Shown here in pieces: positions 38,901 through 46,430 of a stretch of DNA of 64,000 bases; within the stretch, counting starts at the first letter, position 1, and every line of letters starts with the position of its first letter. Below the pieces are notes generated by a model, which was not told the origin of the DNA, did no database searches, and saw nothing but the letters and a program-made list of their open reading frames with translations. Source of the stretch: Xenorhabdus bovienii (GTDB lineage Bacteria > Pseudomonadota > Gammaproteobacteria > Enterobacterales > Enterobacteriaceae); NCBI RefSeq assembly GCF_024721015.1, contig NZ_JANAIF010000009.1:1-64000 (forward strand). The letters run 5' to 3'. Position numbers and translations under genes: made by a program.

Positions 38901-40619
38901 TCCCGTATAAATGCAGAGAGACGCGCCCGAATTACGGACGATAGTCGATAATCTCGCCAACGGCGTGGTAGGACAAACAGGAACCACGGTCACATTTTCA
39001 ATAAGACAGGTCAAATAGGCGAGCGTCATTTCAGGCGAGCGCCTTCCCAGAATCACCACCGGACGGTGTTCGAAACGTCGATCCCGCCTGTCACGCAATT
39101 GCGTACCAAACTTGCGAATCCACTGCCATCCTTGACGGTAGGTCAGATCACCAACTCCCTCACCGGCTTTTTGTTTGAACAGCCAGTTATCGGCGTGACG
39201 CTGAAAAGAGTCACATAAATGAATGCCGATCGGCTCTGCGAGGCAATCAGTCCGTACGTTGATTTCTTTTGTTTGCCCCGTGGTTTCTGGTTGCCCCATC
39301 ACTTCAGCGGCAGCTTCCAGTGCATAATTAATGACGGTTTGCAGGAATGTATGACATTGGTCGAAAGACCAGATTTTGCGAAAATCGGCTTCAATCTTGA
39401 AGTCACCGCCCTCAAAGCGATCGTGGATATGTACGGTGGCAAACAACGCCTCCACAGCCTGAATATGGTCAATCTCCACTTCAGTACCTGAGACGGTTTT
39501 CTGAAACACGCCTGTTTGATAGGAAACGCCGAAAGCCGGCACAATCTGTCTCCATTCCTGCGATGCGAAATCCCCCCAACGGGCGCCTGGAGCATAGCGT
39601 GAGTGCACAATGGCTTTTTGCAGACTTTTTTTGAGGGTGCGGTAGCAATCCGCGACGGTTTCCCCTGCCTCACGAAATACCGGGATCAGGACGGGAGCCA
39701 CTGACATGGCTATTGACTGTTTTTCGTCTTCGCTCCAACGATTCAGCATAGGTGCCTGCAATAAAGCGCCATTGCCGTCTTCAATCACCATTTGTGTATA
39801 AGCAACTGCGGCGAAAAACAGCCGAAAGACTGAACCGCCGCGATTACTGAATTGATGCAGCATGTCGTTTTGCGCTTCTCGCAAAGCGATCCGTACACGC
39901 ATCGCGTGCGGCTTCAATCCACGATAATCCCCTATTGGGTAGCGGCAGGAGATTTTGGGGGCACTGGCTGACGCCGTGTCGCCATACGCATTCTGTTCAC
40001 CAAAAACCGTCCGCCAATACGCCGCATCCCTTACCATACGCCGGGAATTTTCGTAATCCCGCTCTCTCTCGGCGTGAATAGAGTACAAAGGGGAATTCAC
40101 CTTCCCCGATTCCTGCGCCAACGCATCGGCCAGACGTTCTAGTAATATCGCCAACGCCGCACCATCCACCGCAGCATGATGCGCTTTCACAAACCATCCC
40201 GATTGTTCCTGTCGGAAACGCACCGCAAAAATCCGTATCGGCGTGAGTGATAAGTCCTCTTCCACCAGCAGTTGACGCTCCACCCAACTTTCAAAGGCCT
40301 GTCTGGGGTCTGGATGCCTGCTGAAGTCCACTCGCTCCACATCGGCCTGAGGCGTGTTGTGCCGAATTCCCCGCCATAATATTTCCCAATCAACAACTTC
40401 TGGATGAACCGTTTCTAAAGGATCGTTGACGAATCCGATATGGCACACATCCTGCTTATTCCTGACAGTTTCGGCCGCCCATACCAGTTGATCCAGCGAC
40501 ACATTTCCACTCAAGCGCGCCACACCGCCCAAATAAAATGAGTAACCGGACAGATGAAACGCTTCCATTTTGAAAACGGCCTGTTGTGACCGCGATAGCT
40601 CAAAAGTCGGTTTACTCAT
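35955..40619 (-). CDS. NRPS starter module, C-A(Asn)-T-E, N-acyl-D-asparagine prodrug
   Basis: About 1554 residues. ATG 40619 overlaps the previous stop by 8 bp; a TTG at 40634 is an alternative. The N-terminal C domain has KAHHAAVDGAA (near 150) and, having no upstream carrier, is likely a starter C that N-acylates with a fatty acid. The A domain (about 465-950) gives code D-L-T-K-I-G-E-V-G-K, the asparagine pattern. The T domain has AQGGDSIKA. The last 450 residues are an epimerisation domain rather than a C domain, with HHLICDVHSWIFLLDEL, ENHGR and VGWFTGFN. This C-A(Asn)-T-E architecture is that of XcnA, ClbN and the zwittermicin starter, which make an N-acyl-D-Asn cap later removed by a membrane peptidase. 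Confidence 0.93.
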   Translation of the reverse strand: MSKPTFELSRSQQAVFKMEAFHLSGYSFYLGGVARLSGNVSLDQLVWAAETVRNKQDVCHIGFVNDPLETVHPEVVDWEILWRGIRHNTPQADVERVDFSRHPDPRQAFESWVERQLLVEEDLSLTPIRIFAVRFRQEQSGWFVKAHHAAVDGAALAILLERLADALAQESGKVNSPLYSIHAERERDYENSRRMVRDAAYWRTVFGEQNAYGDTASASAPKISCRYPIGDYRGLKPHAMRVRIALREAQNDMLHQFSNRGGSVFRLFFAAVAYTQMVIEDGNGALLQAPMLNRWSEDEKQSIAMSVAPVLIPVFREAGETVADCYRTLKKSLQKAIVHSRYAPGARWGDFASQEWRQIVPAFGVSYQTGVFQKTVSGTEVEIDHIQAVEALFATVHIHDRFEGGDFKIEADFRKIWSFDQCHTFLQTVINYALEAAAEVMGQPETTGQTKEINVRTDCLAEPIGIHLCDSFQRHADNWLFKQKAGEGVGDLTYRQGWQWIRKFGTQLRDRRDRRFEHRPVVILGRRSPEMTLAYLTCLIENVTVVPVCPTTPLARLSTIVRNSGASLCIYTGTDQDLAEALNLPLLRASLDKDLCDAGLHPEIQPEFIHPEQARSQQTDSNPAYILYTSGSTGEPKGVVISPVALANYALAAKGEYASEASFNAPLFTSFGFDLTQTAILIPVLSGGFIQAHEQDIRDNPELLRTLLSDEALTGVKCTPSHLSLLIEHSAQRRNPLTFIVGGENLSVALVNRALGFFPAGSRVINEYGPTEATVGCCIYLMNESSISESDENDRTSAVIAPIGKALGQAEMSIRDAWGQNMPRGFKGEIGIGGSVLADGYINNSAQTEAQFVCSADGQHRWYRTGDLGLQDEQGIFYCLGRIDDEFKVRGHRIHPAEIEKAVAEILADLGRDGDDRRELKALKLAIDGYETVALCSSQSVPYDNSAFQKNLKNKISDAWLPGLYCTVQPWPINANGKVDIAALTAAAKATLAAADPAQFRATDRQGQTEPEAYSLPAWLDAEFLRPIWPKTVDLAASFLAQGGDSIKAIRLVALLARQGIRIGVSELLTSTALGTVLERVCAEKPEVAVTDPAVSEEPEANWVNYLPSVRWFREHHFKYGERLQQGVVLELPPSICAGRINTAVAAVKARHKIFTLRSNRSLSEFYFSSLEPEQHNGDMLLQDHVLAPDESLEDRLHRLQGEVCLENQPSVHEVVLAPVANKKYLIWVCHHLICDVHSWIFLLDELDQVLNESAAQLNVDKANVDKASAAVEQGAFLWGKWLRDHVSYAEPAPHDDTFYQPAAVPVTLALSVSGEGFRFMEQRYKAGRTQLIAAALLEIVQDNGMLPEQLAVLFENHGRLFSEAETPAVWHAAMADSVGWFTGFNQQNLHVPLDHQSGFLPGFFLRTLKSRQYENSSDWKEQLGLNGVRTRPVICINDIGFGLSERGTWRHFNLVDSLSGGFRYPDEKSVADFDVLIHDDRESSSVFVELRLGIPGAGADDAKRYLMQLNERLSVWNDALHRAQVEPMLIPADFPLCQLSQSELDLIINGASA

Positions 40620-42240
40620 GGATAAGGTTTCCAACTCCGTGATGATCGGTGAAAAACAGATCCCGCATATTTTGGGCTATCGTTTTTCTGTCAAGTTTTC
40701 CTGAGCCAGACCTCGGCAGATTTCGGGCTTGCCAATAACGAGTGGGTAACATGTAAGCCGGCACCTGCACAGCGAGAAATTGGCGAATATCCTGCTCATT
40801 AAGCCCCCTTTTGCCTGCAACAATCGCCGCGACCAGCCACTGTTCCTGATCTTCATCCTCAACCACGCAAGCAACGGCCTCGGTAATAGAAGGGTAATTG
40901 AGCAGATGGTGCTCTATTTCTCCCAACTCAATCCGCAATCCGCGTAATTTGACTTGCGTATCCTTCCGTCCCTGACAGAAAAAGCCCCGTCTTTTCTCAT
41001 GCCAACCAAGATCACCGGTCAGGTATAGTCGCTGCTGAAGTTCTGGATGGAAGATGAATACCTTATCCGTCAGATCTTTTCGGTTGTAGTAGCCCTCTGC
41101 CAAACATATCCCACCGATGGCGATTTCGCCTTCTTTCGAATCCGCTTTTAACGTCAGACTGTCGGGTTCCAAGATATATAACTGGCATCCAGTGAGAGGC
41201 TGCCCAATGGGAATGGCGTCCGACACGGTTTCCACGCAGTCATAAAAGCTGACATCAATGGCAGCTTCCGTGGGGCCGTATAAATTGGTCAACAGGCAGC
41301 GCGAAGCAAATATTTTCTGAAATTGAGTCACCAGACTGGCTGGCAACGACTCTCCACTCACATACACCCTGCGCAGCGCCGATAACGATGGCGTTTCAGC
41401 ACTATCATCCTGAAGCTCTTGTAGTTCTTGCAGTACGGGCTTCAGCAAACTGGGAACGAAGTGGACAACCGTAATATTTTCGCTTATCAATGCAGCGACT
41501 ATACCTCTGGGGAATGCTTCCAATCCCGGTTGCAGCAGATAATTACTCGCGCCATTCAGGGCAGGTAAAAAGAGTTCCCATAAAGACACATCAAACGTCA
41601 ACGCCGTTCTTTGTAAGATAATGTCCGCATCCGTCATCTCACTATGAGCCTGATGCCACTGTAATCGGTTAATGAAGGCGCCATGATTGACCAGCACTCC
41701 CTTGGGGGTGCCAGTCGTGCCGGAAGTGAAGATTAAGTAGGCCGGATCGGTAGCCCGTCGTTGACGCGCTTTTTTGCCCGCGCTTTCTGAATGATGAAAA
41801 CTCAGCCGATGGTCATCCAGACAATGAGAGGTGAATATTTCTGTCAGAAATTCACGCCCGATCAGTTCCAATCCGGGTTTGGCCTGAGTAAACAGACTCT
41901 CCTGTGCTGCATTGCAAAAAGCGAGACGGCATTGAGCCGTCGCAAACATAGACGTCAACCGAGCGGCAGGCGTTTTCGCCTCCACAGGAAAATAAACGCC
42001 ACCAGCAAGCAGTACCGCATATGCCGCCACCAGAAATTCCGGGCTGCGCTCAAGGCCAATAGCAACACAATCGCCCTGACATACACCGCGCTCATTAACC
42101 AGATAATGAGCCAGTCGTTGCGCCCTTTCGTATAGTTCTGCCCAGGATAAAACGTTCCCTTTTCCCCACCGTATCGCCGGATTCTGGTTATTTCTCGCCG
42201 TACTTTCGAAATAATCAGTAATAAATCGACCAGTTGCCAT
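40612..42240 (-). CDS. Stand-alone adenylation protein, serine-type (ZmaJ-like)
   Basis: About 542 residues from ATG 42240, which has AGAGGA upstream. An in-frame ATG at 42282 would add 14 residues and sits just after a hairpin. A single adenylation domain with no carrier domain: YLIFTSGTTGTPKG, TFDVSLWELF, YGPTEAAIDVS, YLTGDLG and a final SGSGKLDRK lysine region. The by-eye specificity code D-V-W-H-Y-S-L-I-D-K is the serine pattern. In zwittermicin biosynthesis ZmaJ loads serine onto the free-standing ACP ZmaH. Here ACP, acyl-CoA dehydrogenase and this protein are consecutive genes, so seryl-ACP formation for aminomalonyl synthesis is the likely role. Confidence 0.88.
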   Translation of the reverse strand: MATGRFITDYFESTARNNQNPAIRWGKGNVLSWAELYERAQRLAHYLVNERGVCQGDCVAIGLERSPEFLVAAYAVLLAGGVYFPVEAKTPAARLTSMFATAQCRLAFCNAAQESLFTQAKPGLELIGREFLTEIFTSHCLDDHRLSFHHSESAGKKARQRRATDPAYLIFTSGTTGTPKGVLVNHGAFINRLQWHQAHSEMTDADIILQRTALTFDVSLWELFLPALNGASNYLLQPGLEAFPRGIVAALISENITVVHFVPSLLKPVLQELQELQDDSAETPSLSALRRVYVSGESLPASLVTQFQKIFASRCLLTNLYGPTEAAIDVSFYDCVETVSDAIPIGQPLTGCQLYILEPDSLTLKADSKEGEIAIGGICLAEGYYNRKDLTDKVFIFHPELQQRLYLTGDLGWHEKRRGFFCQGRKDTQVKLRGLRIELGEIEHHLLNYPSITEAVACVVEDEDQEQWLVAAIVAGKRGLNEQDIRQFLAVQVPAYMLPTRYWQARNLPRSGSGKLDRKTIAQNMRDLFFTDHHGVGNLIHE

Positions 42241-42287
42241 GATGCCGACATCCTCTGAGTGCTGGATTTGCTCAAATCTCATTGTGA

Positions 42288-42312
42288 CCTGACGTTACAG
42301 ACGAACGTCAGG
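42288..42312 (-). promoter_or_regulatory. Perfect hairpin ahead of the stand-alone adenylation gene
   Basis: CCTGACGTT (42288-42296) and AACGTCAGG (42304-42312) form a 9-bp perfect stem with a 7-nt loop. On the minus strand the distal arm ends 5 nt before the ATG at 42282 and includes the only nearby AGG. There is no T-run, so it is not an intrinsic terminator. It lies in the 95-137 bp gap between acyl-CoA dehydrogenase and adenylation genes and could affect translation or mRNA stability. Confidence 0.5.
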
Positions 42313-42377
42313 CGATAGAAACCCGTCAGCCGGACGCAACACGTCAAGCTTTTCAGGGGGAATAATGTTGAGACGAT

Positions 42378-43541
42378 TTATGGAATAGTCTGTGCGACGT
42401 TATGGCTGTACCGATTGCATACTGCTTTGCCGATTAGCATTTTTTGAAGTTCATTGCTGCCTTCAACAACTTGCAATATTTTCGCATCCCGATAGAGCCG
42501 ACTGATGCCGTTGCTTTCATCGCAACCGTGACCACCGTGAATCTGTACCGCTTTCGCTGCTGCGGTGCCAGCTTCATGCGATGAGAAAAGTTTGGCTTGA
42601 AGGATCTGCTCAAGAGCGTCTTCATCCCTTGTTTCTTTGGCTTTTGTCGCTGATAAGCAAATGAGTTGAGAGGCCAGCAGGCTACTGGACATTTCCGCCA
42701 GATAGCCGCGAATGATACCTTGATCCGCAAGCAACGTATCAAAGGTGGCGCGGGAGTTAGCCCTGCGAGCGGATGCCGCCAATGCGGCCTGCTGTATTCC
42801 AAGCGCCGCCCAGGCCACGCTGATGCGGCCATAGTCCAAGGCATTGTTAGAGATTAGGTTTTGTCCGAATCCGGGCTTTCCGACGATATTGGTCTTAGGA
42901 ACCCGACAATCAGTGAAATCCAACACCGCCAAATATGCGCTCTTGAAGCCCAGCATATTTTTTTTGGCGGTCACTTTTAGCCCCGGAGTATCTTTAGGAA
43001 CCAGCACTGCGGTATCCAGTCCCTGATATTTACCGAATACCAGAAATAAATCCGCAATCTGGGCGAAAGTAATCCAAGCCTTTTGCCCATTAACACTGAG
43101 ATAATCCCCGTCTTCTTCAAACTGAGTTGACAGATTTTTGGAATCTCCGCCAGCGGAAACTTCCGTTTGCGCGAATGCTCCAATTATTTCACCCTTTACC
43201 AGCGGTGCCAAAAAGCGTTGTTTTTGATCTTGAGAACCCCAATCTTCAATGGTTTTCAACATCATAGAATGCACATTCAGCAAACCCGTGAGCGAACCGC
43301 TCCCTGCGCCGATGGCCATGTTCAGCAATCCGAAAGTCGTGACGTCAAACCCCAGGCCACCACTCTCGGGTTTTGCCAGTCCCCCCAGCCAACCGTTATG
43401 TGCAAGTTTTTGCACAACCGTTGCAGGAATCGCTTCTGCTAAATCCCATTCGTCAGCATAAGGCGCGATTTCAGTCGCTGAAAATTGCTCAAATGTCTGT
43501 AACCACTCGTTTTGCAAAGGTGACAAAAAACGATTAAGCAT
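42378..43541 (-). CDS. Acyl-CoA dehydrogenase-like flavoprotein (ZmaI-like)
   Basis: 387 residues, typical length for the acyl-CoA dehydrogenase family. Recognisable parts are AFAQTEVSAGGDSKN with the FAD/substrate loop, the middle beta domain (YLSVNGQKAWITFAQ), and the C-terminal helical domain with VQIHGGHGCDESN and VVEGSNELQ, where the family's catalytic glutamate lies. In zwittermicin (ZmaI) and related clusters such enzymes act on an ACP-bound acyl group, oxidising toward aminomalonyl- or hydroxymalonyl-ACP. It overlaps the ACP gene by 8 bp and precedes the Ser-type A protein, so ACP-linked serine oxidation is the natural reading. Confidence 0.87.
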   Translation of the reverse strand: MLNRFLSPLQNEWLQTFEQFSATEIAPYADEWDLAEAIPATVVQKLAHNGWLGGLAKPESGGLGFDVTTFGLLNMAIGAGSGSLTGLLNVHSMMLKTIEDWGSQDQKQRFLAPLVKGEIIGAFAQTEVSAGGDSKNLSTQFEEDGDYLSVNGQKAWITFAQIADLFLVFGKYQGLDTAVLVPKDTPGLKVTAKKNMLGFKSAYLAVLDFTDCRVPKTNIVGKPGFGQNLISNNALDYGRISVAWAALGIQQAALAASARRANSRATFDTLLADQGIIRGYLAEMSSSLLASQLICLSATKAKETRDEDALEQILQAKLFSSHEAGTAAAKAVQIHGGHGCDESNGISRLYRDAKILQVVEGSNELQKMLIGKAVCNRYSHNVAQTIP

Positions 43542-43785
43542 TTACCGCCACCTTTCTGTCCAAAAAGTGGCAGACAGCCTGAATACTGGAAAAATTGGCA
43601 TTATCAAGGTCATCAATTTCGACTTTGATTTTGAAGTTTTTTTCGAGAAAGGAGATTAGCTGGATAGCGGCCAAAGAGTTAACCAAGCCTGTTTCGAAGA
43701 TGTTGACCGAATCGTCTAAATCCTGTTTGCCAGCAAGTTTGCACAGGTATTCAGACACTAATTTTTTACGCGCAGATACGTCCAT
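43534..43785 (-). CDS. Free-standing acyl carrier protein for aminomalonyl extender (ZmaH-like)
   Basis: 83 residues. The phosphopantetheine site is the Ser in ETGLVNSLAAIQLI, with Asn in place of the usual Asp. Acidic helices follow (VEIDDLDNANF). The start is taken at ATG 43785 because AAGGA stands 8 nt upstream; a GTG at 43788 is adjacent. This is the first gene of the operon, overlapping the acyl-CoA dehydrogenase. Role by context: carries serine while it is oxidised to aminomalonyl, then donates it through the trans AT. Confidence 0.88.
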   Translation of the reverse strand: MDVSARKKLVSEYLCKLAGKQDLDDSVNIFETGLVNSLAAIQLISFLEKNFKIKVEIDDLDNANFSSIQAVCHFLDRKVAVNA

Positions 43786-43847
43786 CACTAATTTCCTTAT
43801 GCGAACTTAATTTCGTGGATCTTTCTATTGTAAAAACGGCTGGAACT

Positions 43848-43876
43848 ATTATAGCTACCGCATGAGAGTGTAATTT
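43848..43876 (-). promoter_or_regulatory. Candidate promoter of the NRPS/PKS operon
   Basis: A perfect minus-strand TATAAT lies at 43853-43848, about 60 bp before the ACP start codon. The -35 region is poor (AAATTA at 17-bp spacing), which would fit activator dependence. No other convincing minus-strand promoter was seen between here and 2.5 kb. Confidence 0.4.
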
Positions 43877-44101
43877 CCCGAAGAGAATACAAAATCAGAA
43901 CAGGTCACTGTGACCGACATTAGTTGAATGCAGATTAATGACTGTAGAACTCTTTTTATATAACATAAAATATTATTTAAATAAAAATTATTAAATTACG
44001 ATATATTATCATTCAAGTGAACATATCATTAAGAAACTATATATCTTCAAAGAAAAATATTCTTCTCATTTTTTGTGGGGGTATAAATAGAATTAAATTA
44101 G
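43877..44101. other. AT-rich intergenic sequence, no gene seen
   Basis: Strongly AT-rich sequence between the operon promoter and the dioxygenase pseudogene. No open frame of interest, no tRNA and no clear repeat found. A regulatory region for the large operon is likely but no operator could be recognised. Confidence 0.4.
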
Positions 44102-44930
44102 GCTGTAGCACAGGTTACGTCGGTATATCAAGAAATTAAGACAATATATTATCCTGAAGAGCGAAAGCCGCATAAAAACGGTATAATAGCTATTTGCTAT
44201 GAGCCAGAATTAAACGTAATAACGAAACATTTAATTCTGCCGTAATACATAGAAAACTTAGAAGAAGCCCCTTATGCACCTTATGCACCTTATGCACCTT
44301 AAAATACATATCGATTCCGTAGATATGCCAATGCCATAATAATACCATAGCTTGACAATAAATTAACATGGCTCCCTACAAAGAAAAGCGATAAGGGAGA
44401 ATTATCAGGTTATGATCAAGAAAATAATAACCCTGAATATAATAATATCCGTTATTTCAATTCAATTAGTTCTGAACTAAAAAACACAAAACTACTGCAA
44501 GATACATTAATAGACGATTTTAATAAGACATTTTTTTCTGAAAGAACATAATCTACCTATATACGCAGGTGTCCATATAGTGAAAATTATCTGTTCAGAC
44601 AACAGTAAACCAGGATTTAGTTCCCCTGATTGCTTTCATCAAGATGGAGAACCTTTTACATTTGCGCATTTAGTAAAAAGAAGTCCTAATGCTTTAGGAG
44701 GTGATAATTATATTGCTAATGTAGCATCTAGGAATAAAAAGTTGGAAGAGGTAAATTCATCTGATATAATTTCAAAATTCAAACTGCAAAATTTTCTAGA
44801 AAGCTTTGCAGTTTGTGATGAAAAAGTGAGCCATTATGTTTCTCATTTAACTCTAGAAGAGAAGACTGGCGAATCCTATAGGCGCATGATATTGATTGAC
44901 TTTTATTTTACAAAACAGAGCATAGAATGA
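44102..44930 (+). pseudogene. 2OG-Fe(II) dioxygenase (PF10014-like), degraded
   Basis: One reading frame carries a coherent protein interrupted by TAA at 44243-44245, TAA at 44300-44302 and TAG at 44348-44350. It then shifts by one base at a T7 run (44531-44537). After the shift the frame continues to a TGA ending at 44930; a GTG at 44580 could restart a 116-residue fragment. Family features are RFRRYAN near 44315, a Gln-Glu-Asn stretch (GYDQENNNPEYNNIRYF), the iron-binding H-Q-D-G, HLVKRSPNALGGDN, and VSHYVSHLT with the distal His before RRMILIDF. This family includes free amino acid hydroxylases such as isoleucine dioxygenase. The stop overlaps the ATG of the exporter gene, so the pair was probably one operon. 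The segment before about 44250 is in frame but less surely part of the family. Confidence 0.75.
44273..44299 (+). repeat. 9-bp tandem repeat, three copies (Tyr-Ala-Pro codons)
   Basis: TATGCACCT is repeated exactly three times at 44273-44281, 44282-44290 and 44291-44299, immediately before the second in-frame stop of the dioxygenase pseudogene. In that frame it reads Tyr-Ala-Pro three times. Replication slippage is the simplest explanation. Confidence 0.9.
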
Positions 44931-45817
44931 AAGATTCCTTATCGGTAATCGTAATTATCGTCTCATTGCTAATAATTGGATTTTTCCTTGGAAAAGGAAT
45001 AAAAACTAATATTAGAGATTATCTAGTAAGTTTAATATCAAAAATAGTTATTATCCTTTTATTATGTATGGGCATTGAACTTGGAGAGGTTTTTAATAAT
45101 ACAAATGCTGGTGTGTCAATAGTTAAAGAATCTATAATTTTGGCTTCATTAATCTCTTTATCTACTTTTTTTCTATTCATAAAATATAGAGAAAAGAATA
45201 AATCTGGTTATAATAAACCAAACTTCAAGAAGCCTATTATTAGCTGTGCAGTTGCCATGCTTTCTTTCATTTTAGGTGTTTTATTTTATTCATATACTAA
45301 AATATCACTGCATAGCATAAGCTTATCTAGTAACTATGTACTCTATTTACTTATAGTTCTTGTTGGAATGGATTTAGTAAACTTTAAACTTAGCGGAATA
45401 AAATTTGACGCAATAAAAATACCATTTATAACAATTTTAGGAACTGTTATTGCTGCAGCAATATTTTCTAAAATATATAACTACTCTTTAATAGAGTCCA
45501 TGTTAGTATCCAGTGGTTTTGGCTGGTTCTCTCTTTCAGGGCCGATGATAAATACTCTGGCAACCCCTGAGCTAGGAGCTCTAGCTTTCATGACTGACTT
45601 TTTCAGAGAAATAATAAGTATTACTTTTCTTTATTTTATGGGAAGGTCACAACCACAAGGTGGAATAGGTATTTCTGGAGCTGCTGCTTTAGATTCCGCT
45701 CTTCCATTTATCAAAGAAAACTGTAAACCAGATAATATAAAATATGCAATAGTTAGTGGTTTTATATTAACTTTACTAGCACCTTTACTAATCTCTTTAT
45801 TAGCAAGCTTATTATAG
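44927..45817 (+). CDS. lysO: LysO-family amino acid exporter
   Basis: 296 residues, an almost entirely hydrophobic protein with about eight to ten membrane spans. The conserved C-terminal block SGFGWFSLSGPMI, LGALAFMTDFFREI and the GGIGISGAAALD segment are those of LysO (YbjE), the inner-membrane lysine exporter of E. coli. The frame is intact and opens by a 4-bp ATGA overlap with the dioxygenase pseudogene. The pairing suggests that it once exported the hydroxylated amino acid made by that enzyme; now it may export lysine or an analogue. It is AT-rich compared with the NRPS genes. An intrinsic terminator follows. Confidence 0.82.
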   Translation: MKDSLSVIVIIVSLLIIGFFLGKGIKTNIRDYLVSLISKIVIILLLCMGIELGEVFNNTNAGVSIVKESIILASLISLSTFFLFIKYREKNKSGYNKPNFKKPIISCAVAMLSFILGVLFYSYTKISLHSISLSSNYVLYLLIVLVGMDLVNFKLSGIKFDAIKIPFITILGTVIAAAIFSKIYNYSLIESMLVSSGFGWFSLSGPMINTLATPELGALAFMTDFFREIISITFLYFMGRSQPQGGIGISGAAALDSALPFIKENCKPDNIKYAIVSGFILTLLAPLLISLLASLL

Positions 45818-45850
45818 TAATTACTCTAATAACAAATAGCTAAATCTAAA

Positions 45851-45879
45851 AAGCCTCGTTTTTAATAGCGAGGTTTTTT
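45851..45879 (+). terminator. Intrinsic terminator after the LysO-like exporter
   Basis: AAGCCTCG (45851-45858) pairs with CGAGGTTT (45869-45876), including one G-U pair, across a 10-nt loop, and the stem runs into T6 (45874-45879). It ends the plus-strand exporter transcript 34 bp past the stop. Confidence 0.85.
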
Positions 45880-46002
45880 CATGATATATCACAATATACC
45901 AATAAAATTTCTCTATTCAGAGAGAAGGAATCGATACCATTTTGAATTATATTTAAGGAATAGAATGCTTCAAGAAGAAATTGTAACTCCAAAGTCCCAA
46001 AA

Positions 46003-46029
46003 GACACAAACGACACAAACGACACAAAC
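46003..46029 (+). repeat. 9-bp tandem repeat, three copies
   Basis: GACACAAAC occurs exactly three times at 46003-46011, 46012-46020 and 46021-46029. It lies in gene-poor sequence just upstream of the integrase remnant. It is the same unit length and copy number as the array at 44273-44299, but a different sequence. Confidence 0.9.
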
Positions 46030-46067
46030 TTTACGTCGTGAGCTAAAATCACGACATCTCACTATGA

Positions 46068-46400
46068 TTTGTTTTTCAACCATCAGTAACGGCTTGTAAT
46101 GGGCTAAAAACGCAATTCCACTCACCTGGAGGATTTGGTCAAATTTGGAAGTCCCTAATAAAAAGGTCAGGAGTCAGGCATAGAAAAGCATACCAAACAC
46201 GACATACATATGCTTGCTGGATGCTATCTGCTGGCGCTAATCCGTCATTTATTGCAACACAGATGGGGCATGTTTCATCACAAATGGTTCATAACGTTTA
46301 TGGCGCATGGATGAATGAAAATAGTGATGACCAAATTAAGCTGTTAAATAAAAAGCTCACGATTGCCCCATGTATGTCCCAAGTAATTAATGAAAATTAA
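46068..46400 (+). pseudogene. Phage-type tyrosine integrase, C-terminal remnant
   Basis: An open frame without a plausible start ends at TAA 46398-46400. It encodes the end of a phage integrase: GVRHRKAYQTRHTYACWML carries the R-H of the catalytic box, ANPSFIATQMGH the conserved G-H, and VHNVYGAWM the probable nucleophile Tyr. A typical tail follows (DQIKLLNKKL to the stop). Only about 110 of the usual 350-400 residues remain; the N-terminal DNA-binding part is absent. Its position next to fliE, between core flagellar genes and the accessory region, suggests a decayed integration event. Confidence 0.8.
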
Positions 46401-46430
46401 TTACTTGATATAAATCAATTAATTAACCCA

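Noticed and set aside
44273..46029. CRISPR-like array
   Set aside because: The two triple repeats have 9-bp units and no spacers; no repeat-spacer pattern or cas gene is present.
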